DNA of 32,639 nucleotides from CAZUVM01 sp964623885 (GTDB lineage: Bacteria; Verrucomicrobiota; Verrucomicrobiia; Limisphaerales; UBA8199), in assembly GCA_964623885.1 (NCBI GenBank), contig CAZUVM010000121.1, positions 1 to 32,639 of the forward strand. The letters run 5' to 3'. Both the position numbers and the translations under genes were made by a program. Position 1 is the first letter of the stretch. The number at the start of each line of letters is the position of its first letter. A model generated the notes under the pieces. It saw only the letters and a list, made by a program, of their open reading frames with translations. It did no database searches and had not been told where the DNA came from. Shown here one piece after another: positions 9,283-15,917 of this stretch.

Positions 9283-10155
9283 ATGAGTAAAACGACCCCG
9301 AGGGCCGCGCGGGAGGCGCAGCCCTCCGCTGATTCCCGCCGAGCGTCAATTCCGACTTCGGATTTGCTGCAACTATTGGTCGATAATGTTAAAGATTATG
9401 CGATCCTGCTCCTTGATACCGAAGGCAAAGTGCTGACCTGGAGCAAGGGGGCAGAGCGGCTCAAGGGCTGGAAACCCGACGAAATTATCGGCCAGCATTT
9501 TTCGCGCTTTTACCCGGCGGAGGACATTGCCAATGGCAAGCCCGAGATGGAATTGAAGGTCGTGCGCGCGGAAGGCCGCTTCGAAGATGAAGGTTGGCGG
9601 GTGCGGAAAAACGGTTCGCGTTTTTGGGCCAACGTCATCATTACCGCGCTGCGTGACAAGGACGGGCAACTACGCGGATTCGGCAAGGTTACACGCGACC
9701 TGACGGAACGGCGGGCGGCGGAGGAGAAGCTGAAGAAGCAGGCGCAAGAGATCATGGAGATGGCTACAGTGCCAGTCGTGCAGGTGTGGCAGGGGATTTT
9801 GCTGGTCCCATTAATTGGGATGTTGGACAGCGTGCGCAGCCAGCAATTAATGGAACGCCTCCTGCACCGGGTCACCGAGACCGGCTCGCCGATCGCCCTG
9901 CTGGACATCACCGGGGTGCCGGTGATTGATACCCAGACGGCGCAGCATTTGATCGAAACTATCTCCGCTGTGCGGCTGCTGGGCGCAGATGTTGTGCTCA
10001 CAGGCGTGCGACCGGTGATTGCGCAAACGCTCGTGCACCTGGGCATCGATTTGTCGAATGTGACAACGCGGGCCTCATTGGCTGCCGGATTGCGGCGAGC
10101 CCTCGAGATGTTGGAAACGCACACGCAGGCAGCCGCGAGCAGCCCTTTCAAGTGA
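9283..10155 (+). CDS. PAS-STAS protein, RsbR-type stressosome sensor/scaffold
   Basis: A 290-residue cytoplasmic protein. Residues about 26-145 form a PAS domain (NVKDYAILLLDTEGKVLTWS, GWRVRKNGSRFWANVIITAL, GFGKVTRDLTERR). A signalling helix to about 165 leads into a STAS domain (166-280). The STAS part matches RsbR proteins closely: LLDITGVPVIDTQTAQHLIE and LTGVRPVIAQTLVHLGIDLS. By alignment from memory, T217 and T249 correspond to the RsbT-phosphorylated T171 and T205 of Bacillus subtilis RsbRA. The usual N-terminal globin-like module is replaced by PAS, as in YtvA-like variants. The PAS could bind haem, flavin or a small ligand; the flavin-binding NCR[FL]LQ motif of LOV domains is not seen. 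First gene of the module, 70 bases before the RsbS-like gene. Confidence 0.9.
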   Translation: MSKTTPRAAREAQPSADSRRASIPTSDLLQLLVDNVKDYAILLLDTEGKVLTWSKGAERLKGWKPDEIIGQHFSRFYPAEDIANGKPEMELKVVRAEGRFEDEGWRVRKNGSRFWANVIITALRDKDGQLRGFGKVTRDLTERRAAEEKLKKQAQEIMEMATVPVVQVWQGILLVPLIGMLDSVRSQQLMERLLHRVTETGSPIALLDITGVPVIDTQTAQHLIETISAVRLLGADVVLTGVRPVIAQTLVHLGIDLSNVTTRASLAAGLRRALEMLETHTQAAASSPFK

Positions 10156-10225
10156 GTTCCAAAACCGTCTTTGAAGTCGGTGTAAGGGCGCTTGCGCCCG
10201 ATAATTGTAACCGGAGTCTGGACCA

Positions 10226-10600
10226 ATGAATCACATTTCAGTAATCCGCGTGCGCGATTTGCTGATGGTCACCATGCCGGCTGATCCGGACGACGCCACT
10301 GTTTCGGCACTGCAACACAAGGTCCTCGAGGCCATGGAAGCGCGGGAAGCCAAAGGCGTGGTGCTGGATATTTCGGCCGTGGAGACCCTCGATTCGTTCT
10401 TTGCGCGCACAGTGACTGAAACGGCGCAGATGGTCGATTTGATGGGGGGGCGGACGGTGATCGCCGGTATGCGCCCGGCTGTGGCCGTAACCGCCACCCA
10501 AATCGGTCTCAACCTGGGGAAACTTGAAACGGCATTAAACGTCGAGCGCGCCTTGGATCGGCTGGCCAATGGCGGCGAATCGAAGCAGCCGCGCCGATGA
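10226..10600 (+). CDS. RsbS-like STAS anti-sigma factor antagonist homologue
   Basis: A 124-residue single STAS domain. The phosphorylation-site segment VLDISAVETLDSFFARTV places S57 at the position of B. subtilis RsbS S59, and GMRPAVAVTATQIGLNL follows as in RsbS. In the known system RsbS and RsbR build the stressosome that sequesters the RsbT kinase; phosphorylation releases it. GGAG at 10213-10216, nine bases before the ATG, is a good ribosome-binding site. The last four bases overlap the start of the RsbT-like gene (ATGA), implying coupled translation and fixed stoichiometry. The C-terminal ~12 residues are hydrophilic and basic. Confidence 0.9.
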   Translation: MNHISVIRVRDLLMVTMPADPDDATVSALQHKVLEAMEAREAKGVVLDISAVETLDSFFARTVTETAQMVDLMGGRTVIAGMRPAVAVTATQIGLNLGKLETALNVERALDRLANGGESKQPRR

Positions 10601-11016
10601 GTATAGAGTCGGCAGGGCAGGTGGTCATCGCGACCGAGGGCGATATTGTAGCTGCCCGTCAGACCGTGCGCGCGCTGGCGTCGGAGATCGGCTTCAATGC
10701 TACGGATGTGACGCGCATCGTTACCGCTGCCTCCGAATTGGCCCGAAACATTTTCCAATACGCAGGCAAGGGAGCCATGCACTGGCGACGCGTTCAAAAA
10801 GAGGGCCATTCGGGGCTCGAGTTGAAATTTCAGGATGACGGACCCGGCATCCCGGACACTGATCTCGCAATGGAGGAGGGTTACTCGAGCGGACGCGGGC
10901 TTGGCCTCGGTCTTCCCGGAGCGCGCCGGTTGATGGACGAAATGGAAATCCAGTCCCACTCGGGTCGAGGCACGACTGTCATCGTCAGGAAATGGAGAAA
11001 GCAGCAACCATATTGA
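10597..11016 (+). CDS. RsbT-like serine/threonine kinase (GHKL ATPase)
   Basis: A 139-residue GHKL-fold kinase that phosphorylates the STAS partners. ATP-binding boxes: N-box TAASELARNIFQYAG (E47, N51), G1 box QDDGPGIPD (79-87) and G2 region GRGLGLGLPGARRLMDEMEI (99-118). Length and motifs match RsbT rather than the longer RsbW. It begins in a four-base overlap with the RsbS-like gene, and its final 25 bases overlap the next gene. In B. subtilis free RsbT activates the RsbU phosphatase; the likely target here is the fused ATPase-phosphatase encoded next, but that is inference from order. Confidence 0.9.
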   Translation: MSIESAGQVVIATEGDIVAARQTVRALASEIGFNATDVTRIVTAASELARNIFQYAGKGAMHWRRVQKEGHSGLELKFQDDGPGIPDTDLAMEEGYSSGRGLGLGLPGARRLMDEMEIQSHSGRGTTVIVRKWRKQQPY

Positions 11017-12062
11017 ACTCGTCGTCGCTTGCCGAGTTGCCGGTTACGACCCCGGCGCACGCCAATTCCGCGGCCGATGCCGCGCGCGATTTTGCCCGAC
11101 GGGCGGGGTTTAGCACGGAGGAGTGCGACGAAGTGGCCCTGGCGGTGATGGAACTCGGCTCAAACCTGGTAAGACATGCCGGTGGTGGTCTACTGCGATT
11201 TAATTCACTGGACGATGGCGAACGCCGCGGCTTGGAAATCATCTCCGAAGATCATGGACCAGGCATTCTTAACCCGGAGCAGGCGATTGCCGACGGATTC
11301 TCCACGGCGGGGAGTTTGGGTGCCGGCTTAGGAGCCGTTAACCGGTTGATGGACGAAGTGGAATTCTCTTCCCTTAGCGATGGTGGTCTTCGTATCGCTT
11401 GCCATCGCTGGACTCGGCCTGGCGATTTGGAGGCCCCGGCCTTGCGCCTCGAATTTGGCGGGGCGACGCGCCCATATCGTTTTCAACCAGTGAACGGTGA
11501 CGCAATCATTGTGCGACAGTGGAATCAACATGCCCTGGCGGGTGTGATTGATGGCCTGGGTCATGGCCAATGGGCCCAACGCGCGGCCCAGGCAGCGCGG
11601 TATTACCTCGAACAACATTTCGATCAGCCTTTGCTGAATCTCTTCCGAGGTGTCGGTCGGGTCTGCCGTTCGACCCGTGGCGTCGTAATGGCTTTGGCAC
11701 GGTTTGACCTGGCGCGACAACGCGTTGAATTAGCGAGCGTCGGCAATGTTGAATCACGGCTGTTGTGGGGATCGGGAACCTTTCACCCGGTCGGCCGGCG
11801 CGGGATTGTTGGTGCACCCAATGCGCCCAGCCCTCTGATCGCCGAGCATACCTGGAAGCCGGGATTCATTTTAGTTTTGCATTCAGATGGAATCGAGGCG
11901 AGTTGGCAGCCGGAGCAGTTGATGAAGGTCGCCCCGCAGGGAGCCGCTGCTGCAGCCCGCCACCTGCTTTTCCATCACGGGCGACTGGATGATGACGTAA
12001 CTGCGCTCGTCGCGAGGAATGCCCCTGCTCCGCCCGGAAAGGAGGTTCATCCAACAGACTGA
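10992..12062 (+). CDS. Fused GHKL ATPase and PP2C/SpoIIE-type serine phosphatase
   Basis: A 356-residue two-domain protein. Residues about 15-140 are a second RsbT/RsbW-like ATPase with N-box AVMELGSNLVRHAGGG, G1 box EDHGPGI and G2 region GSLGAGLGAVNRLMDE. Residues about 160-345 are a small RsbX-like PP2C phosphatase with metal-ligand segments GVIDGLGHG, VLHSDGIEAS and RLDDDVTALVA all intact. One chain therefore holds both a possible STAS kinase and a possible STAS phosphatase. RsbX resets the stressosome by dephosphorylating RsbR and RsbS, so the same role is the simplest guess. The start overlaps the rsbT-like gene by 25 bases. ATP-binding SpoIIE-type fusions are known elsewhere. Confidence 0.88.
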   Translation: MEKAATILNSSSLAELPVTTPAHANSAADAARDFARRAGFSTEECDEVALAVMELGSNLVRHAGGGLLRFNSLDDGERRGLEIISEDHGPGILNPEQAIADGFSTAGSLGAGLGAVNRLMDEVEFSSLSDGGLRIACHRWTRPGDLEAPALRLEFGGATRPYRFQPVNGDAIIVRQWNQHALAGVIDGLGHGQWAQRAAQAARYYLEQHFDQPLLNLFRGVGRVCRSTRGVVMALARFDLARQRVELASVGNVESRLLWGSGTFHPVGRRGIVGAPNAPSPLIAEHTWKPGFILVLHSDGIEASWQPEQLMKVAPQGAAAAARHLLFHHGRLDDDVTALVARNAPAPPGKEVHPTD

Positions 12063-12063
12063 T

Positions 12064-12933
12064 ATGGATACCTCTATTCTGAGACAACCGAGTTCACCGC
12101 AGGAAACTATCCGATTGCTGCAGGCGGAACTCGCCGCGACCAATCACGAAGTGCTGGCACTGACGATGGAATTGGAGAAGCGCGTCGAGGAGCGCACCGC
12201 GGCACTGCAGGAAGCGCAAAAGGAACTCGAGATAAGGAACGCCAAACTCCAGGCCATGAATAAGGAGCTCGAGACGTTCAGTTATTCCGTCTCGCATGAT
12301 CTCCGTGCGCCTTTGCGTCACGTCCTCGGTTTCGCTCAGGCCCTCGAAGAGGATTACCGCGAGCGCATGGACGAGCAAGGGCGGGAATACCTTTCGCGAA
12401 TCAGCGAAGCGGCCCAGCGGATGACCACGCTGATCGATGCTCTCCTGAGCTTCGGCCGCGCCGGCCAGCGGCCCTTGCAACGCACCGACATCGATTCTGG
12501 GGCGCTTGTGGCTGACGTCATTGCCGAGTTGCGTTCGGATCAGGGAGAGCGTCAGATCGACTGGATAATTCACCCTCTCCCCCGCGTTCGCGGCGACTCT
12601 ACTCTCTTACGCCAGGTCTGGACAAACTTGATCGCGAACGCCATCAAGTATACACGCCACCAGCCGGCACCGCGTATCGAGATTGGCTCTCTCGCTGCCC
12701 AGGGGCAGGAATCCGTTTTTTTCATCCGCGACAATGGCGCCGGCTTTGACATGTCGCAATACGCCAAGCTCTTTGGGCTGTTCCAGCGGTTGCATCGCCG
12801 CGATGAATTTGAGGGTACTGGCGTGGGTCTGGCCAATGTGCGGCGTATTCTCGAACGTCACGATGGCCGGATTTGGGCCGAAGCAAAACCCGACCAAGGA
12901 GCCACTTTTTATTTTGCCCTGCCGGCCGGTTAA
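12064..12933 (+). CDS. Cytoplasmic sensor histidine kinase (coiled coil, HisKA, HATPase)
   Basis: 289 residues from the ATG at 12064, one base after the upstream stop; AGGAGGTT at 12040-12047 lies upstream but is rather distant. There is no membrane segment. Residues 13-75 form a coiled coil (ALTMELEKRVEERTAALQEA). The H-box is FSYSVSHDLRAPLR with phospho-acceptor H78. The N-box is LRQVWTNLIANAIKYT (N192), G1 is DNGAGFD (223-229), the F-box is KLFGLFQRLH and G2 is GTGVGLANV (251-259). No sensor domain or receiver is fused and no response regulator is adjacent. It may sense through a partner, plausibly the stressosome proteins encoded upstream, and signal to an unlinked regulator. Confidence 0.9.
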   Translation: MDTSILRQPSSPQETIRLLQAELAATNHEVLALTMELEKRVEERTAALQEAQKELEIRNAKLQAMNKELETFSYSVSHDLRAPLRHVLGFAQALEEDYRERMDEQGREYLSRISEAAQRMTTLIDALLSFGRAGQRPLQRTDIDSGALVADVIAELRSDQGERQIDWIIHPLPRVRGDSTLLRQVWTNLIANAIKYTRHQPAPRIEIGSLAAQGQESVFFIRDNGAGFDMSQYAKLFGLFQRLHRRDEFEGTGVGLANVRRILERHDGRIWAEAKPDQGATFYFALPAG

Positions 12934-13010
12934 ATCGAGGTCGTCTCCCTCGCGAAGAATGCTTCGCTCACGCAATTGACTGCGTTCGATAATGCCGCTA
13001 AACATTCGTG

Positions 13011-13544
13011 ATGAATGACCATGCAGTTCGCGCCTTGATATTCTCTTTCGCCTTGGTCGGCACCAGCCTGCAAGCCGCCCATGAGCAAAACGCTGTCGTG
13101 GCGCCTCACGCATCCGATCTCGTAGTCCTGCACGGGGACAAGCTGGTTCCTTTCAAAGCGGATAATTTTCTGAAAGCGGAGTACACGATTCTGTACTTCG
13201 GCGCCGGCTGGTGTTCGGATTGTCGAAAGTTTTCCCCGGGATTGGTTGCGGCTTACAAACATCCGTTCCAGGGGCGACGTCCGTTCGAGGTGCTGTACAT
13301 CCCGCAGGACCGAAGCGAGGCCGAGATGCGGCAGTTCATGATTAAAGAAAAAATGAAATGGCCGGCTTTGGCGTATGACAAGGTTAGCGGCGCCGAGGAT
13401 CTGGCCAAGTACCATCCGAAAAAGTCCATTCCCTGGCTGGCGGTAATTGACCGGTCCGGTTCCGTGCTGCTGCACAGCGAAAGCGACAAAGATGCTGCGG
13501 AAGTGCTGCAGAGGCTGCAGGAAAAATTGGATTCAAAATCCTGA
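13011..13544 (+). CDS. Exported thioredoxin-like protein with WCSDC motif
   Basis: A 177-residue protein with a signal peptide (RALIFSFALVGTSLQAA, probable cleavage near QAA/HE). The thioredoxin/nucleoredoxin-like fold is shown by ILYFGAGWCSDCRKFSPGL, where C68 and C71 form the redox pair, and by FEVLYIPQDRSEAEMRQFM and KSIPWLAVIDRSG, which contains the cis-Pro segment. These features resemble tryparedoxin/nucleoredoxin-type domains with short cysteine-motif helices. It probably reduces or isomerises disulfides, or protects against peroxide, in the periplasm. A GTG at 13008 is an in-frame alternative start. It stands alone between the signalling module and an unknown gene. Confidence 0.85.
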   Translation: MNDHAVRALIFSFALVGTSLQAAHEQNAVVAPHASDLVVLHGDKLVPFKADNFLKAEYTILYFGAGWCSDCRKFSPGLVAAYKHPFQGRRPFEVLYIPQDRSEAEMRQFMIKEKMKWPALAYDKVSGAEDLAKYHPKKSIPWLAVIDRSGSVLLHSESDKDAAEVLQRLQEKLDSKS

Positions 13545-13687
13545 CCCGCAGTTTGCCGGGCACTGTTCGGGCGCAATTCATCGGGACAATTTTGGCGGAA
13601 AAGAGTCCGGACTAATTCTCCACTTGCAATCTGCTCATCGCGGGAGCATGTTCTACTGGTAAGCCTGATAAAAGCGTCCTCGACGTT

Positions 13688-14275
13688 ATGCTTTGGGATG
13701 ATGTACCAGCGTCGGAGCAGCAACTTGTGCTATTGCGCAACGCGGGTTACGTGATGGCCAAACCGTTGACGCGGACCGAAGCCGCCCGCCTCATCCGCGA
13801 ATACCGACGCAACCCGGCTCAACCTGTTCCTGCAGTCCAATCTGCGCTGACGCGCGCCGCTCCGACTACGGCTCCTCCCACGGCAACCCTTGAGCCGAGC
13901 ACAGGCGAGCTCAGCGAAAGCACGCGCATGAAGGCGCACGGGCTGCGTACCGCGTACGAAGATGCCAAACGTGATCTGGTCACCAAACCCGATGCACCCA
14001 ATGTACGCGCTGATGCCGCCTCGACCTCAACAGCTCGCATGCAGTTCTGGAAAGATACCTGTTGTGAAGTGCGCGAAATGCAGATCGGCTCGGTTCAGAT
14101 TTTCGAGCTCTACCAGCGGCATGGCTGCCGGTTTTTTGCCCCCACCCGCGAGCAGGTGCAGGAGGTGCTAGACGCCCTGGACGCCGCTCTGCCGGTCTGG
14201 GACCGCGATCATCCGGAGCTCTTTTATCAAACGCTCGAACTCAATTTCCCCCAACTCCTCCGTCGCGCGTTCTAA
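13688..14275 (+). CDS. Hypothetical protein (195 aa)
   Basis: Function not recognised. The N-terminal 40 residues (SEQQLVLLRNAGYVMAKPLT followed by a helix ending ARLIREY) resemble the short 'sequence-position' helical motif found at the ends of many bacterial helicase, nuclease or hypothetical proteins. A low-complexity linker rich in Ala, Pro and Thr follows at about 43-78. The C-terminal 85 residues form an apparently folded domain (RMQFWKDTCCEVREMQIGSV, GCRFFAPTREQVQEVLDALD) with adjacent cysteines. There is no signal peptide or membrane helix. The ATG at 13688 follows an in-frame stop closely. The gene ends eight bases before the stop of the oppositely oriented Gfo/Idh/MocA gene. Confidence 0.7.
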   Translation: MLWDDVPASEQQLVLLRNAGYVMAKPLTRTEAARLIREYRRNPAQPVPAVQSALTRAAPTTAPPTATLEPSTGELSESTRMKAHGLRTAYEDAKRDLVTKPDAPNVRADAASTSTARMQFWKDTCCEVREMQIGSVQIFELYQRHGCRFFAPTREQVQEVLDALDAALPVWDRDHPELFYQTLELNFPQLLRRAF

Positions 14276-14283
14276 GCAATTGC

Positions 14284-15708
14284 TTACAGAGTCCATCCCT
14301 CCCGGTAGTCGCGCCGGACGAATTTGTTGGCATCCTCGAGGTTGGTGAATTTCATATTTACCGGGTCCCAATGCAGCTTCGTCAAGGTCAGGTCTTCGCG
14401 GAGTTGCACGCGTAGCGCAACATTGCCCAGGAGCACAGATTCCGTCAGAGGTCCGGCGAAGTCGAAATTGGATCCGGCCGCGGGTCCGCCTTTGCAGGCG
14501 TTAATCCATTCCTCGTAATGGCCAGGCGAGCGCGTAATCGTGGGCGTAAGCTTCGATGCGGCTTCAGCGCATGACTGAGGGTACGCAGTATTGTTCAAAA
14601 TGAAACCTTTGTCGCCAATGAGCAGGCGCCCGTTGTCGCCCATAAGTTTCCCGTCCGGTAGCCCGTCAGGCCGCGGCGGGCGCAGGCCGCCATCGTACCA
14701 AACGAGCTTGCACGGCGGCATCTCGATCCCGCCGGCTGCGGCGCCGTTCAGGCCTCGGGTGTAGGTGTTAATGCCTTGCGGTTCGGCCGAGCGTGCGGGG
14801 AATTGCCAGGTTACCATCGATCCGACGGGAAAACTGTCGGCATTGACGCGCGTCGAGGACGCTTGGACCGTAAGGGGCGCGCCCAGCTTGAGCGCGCGAA
14901 ACACCGGGTCCTGCGCATGGCAGCCGATATCGCCCAGTGCGCCGGTGCCGAAATCCCACCAACCGCGCCAGACAAACGGCAGGTAAGCTGGATTATAGGG
15001 TCGCATGGGAGCCGGCCCGACCCAGAGGTCCCAATCAAGCGTGGCAGGGACCGGCGGAGTTTCTTTCGGTCGCGGAACCCCCTGCGGCCAATATTCCTTA
15101 AAGAGCCCTTGCGACGGACGGTCGGTCCAAATGTGCGCTTCATGGATTTTGCCGATTACTTCGGCCCAGACATATTCGCATAGTTGGCGCGTCTGCTCAG
15201 AAGCCTGGCCGTGATTGCCCATCTGGGTGGCGACCTTCGCCTCACGGGCGACTTGGGCGAGTTGGCGGGATTCCCAAACCGAATGCGTCAGCGGTTTTTC
15301 GCAGTAAACATGCTTGCCATGTTTAATGGCCGTGATCGAGGCGCAAGCATGATGATGGTCTGGCGTGGCAACCACCACACCATCGATTTCCTTCACTTCA
15401 TCCAGCATCTTGCGATAGTCATTGAATTGCTTCGCGTTGGGATATCTTTTGAAGATATGGGCGGCATGGTTTCGATCCACGTCGCAGAGCGCGACAATGT
15501 TTTCGGTTTCCATGTGCTTCAAGTCCTCCCCTCCTTGTCCCCCAATGCCAATTCCGGCCAGGTTCAGCTTCGAATTCGGGGAGGGAGCGCCGCGCAAACC
15601 CAACACCGCCGCTGGCAAGACGGTGAAAGCGGCGCCGACAGCGGTCGATGTGCGCAAGAATTGGCGACGTGTTACAGGAGACGAATTGGACTGGGGGTTG
15701 GTTTTCAT
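14284..15708 (-). CDS. Tat-exported Gfo/Idh/MocA-family oxidoreductase
   Basis: A 474-residue NAD(P)-dependent sugar or inositol dehydrogenase-like protein. The Tat signal has the twin-arginine motif TRRQFLRTS (R14, R15) and hydrophobic stretch AVGAAFTVLPAAVLGL, so it folds in the cytoplasm and is exported. The Rossmann glycine motif is GIGIGGQGG (52-60). VVVATPDHHHA and HVYCEKPL (family EKP motif, about 137-139) follow. The C-terminal half has the GFO_IDH_MocA_C features, including WWDFGTGALGDIGCHAQDP. Such Tat-exported members are strongly expanded in Verrucomicrobia and Planctomycetes. The substrate is unknown, but neighbouring carbohydrate-active genes make a sugar or glycoside plausible. 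It shares its strand with the glucoamylase-type gene upstream, about 200 bases apart. Confidence 0.93.
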   Translation of the reverse strand: MKTNPQSNSSPVTRRQFLRTSTAVGAAFTVLPAAVLGLRGAPSPNSKLNLAGIGIGGQGGEDLKHMETENIVALCDVDRNHAAHIFKRYPNAKQFNDYRKMLDEVKEIDGVVVATPDHHHACASITAIKHGKHVYCEKPLTHSVWESRQLAQVAREAKVATQMGNHGQASEQTRQLCEYVWAEVIGKIHEAHIWTDRPSQGLFKEYWPQGVPRPKETPPVPATLDWDLWVGPAPMRPYNPAYLPFVWRGWWDFGTGALGDIGCHAQDPVFRALKLGAPLTVQASSTRVNADSFPVGSMVTWQFPARSAEPQGINTYTRGLNGAAAGGIEMPPCKLVWYDGGLRPPRPDGLPDGKLMGDNGRLLIGDKGFILNNTAYPQSCAEAASKLTPTITRSPGHYEEWINACKGGPAAGSNFDFAGPLTESVLLGNVALRVQLREDLTLTKLHWDPVNMKFTNLEDANKFVRRDYREGWTL

Positions 15709-15877
15709 TTATTTGCTGGGTACCAGGGGTGGCATCTGCATGCAGCTCTGCTGACGGGCATTTAGCAAGAACGCCGCTACATTGAAAAGACGAAAAACAA
15801 CGGCCGATGGTTTCCACAAAACTATTCGGGCCTGACGAAGCCGGATTCTTAATTGCTAAAACACCTTAATGAGATTG

Positions 15878-15917
15878 GGAACGCCGGGGACAGCGTCCCT
15901 GCCGATCAGGGCGTTCC
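15878..15917 (-). repeat. Nested GC-rich hairpin overlapping the glucoamylase stop codon
   Basis: Outer arms GGAACGCC and GGCGTTCC (15878-15885, 15910-15917) enclose an inner GGGAC/GTCCC stem. The stop codon at 15906-15908 of the gene on the minus strand falls inside. The motif GGGACGC-TGTCC resembles the hairpin at 20610-20641. No T-tract follows, so it looks like a REP-type palindrome rather than a canonical terminator. Confidence 0.5.

Noticed and set aside
9510..10226. Long minus-strand open frame (238 codons) across the PAS-STAS gene
   Set aside because: Antisense shadow of a gene with clear domain matches; its translation is Arg/Ser/Thr-rich with no motif.
12956..12975. GCGAAG-AATG-CTTCGC hairpin after the histidine kinase as a terminator
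   Set aside because: The stem is only six base pairs with no T-tract after it, too weak to call.
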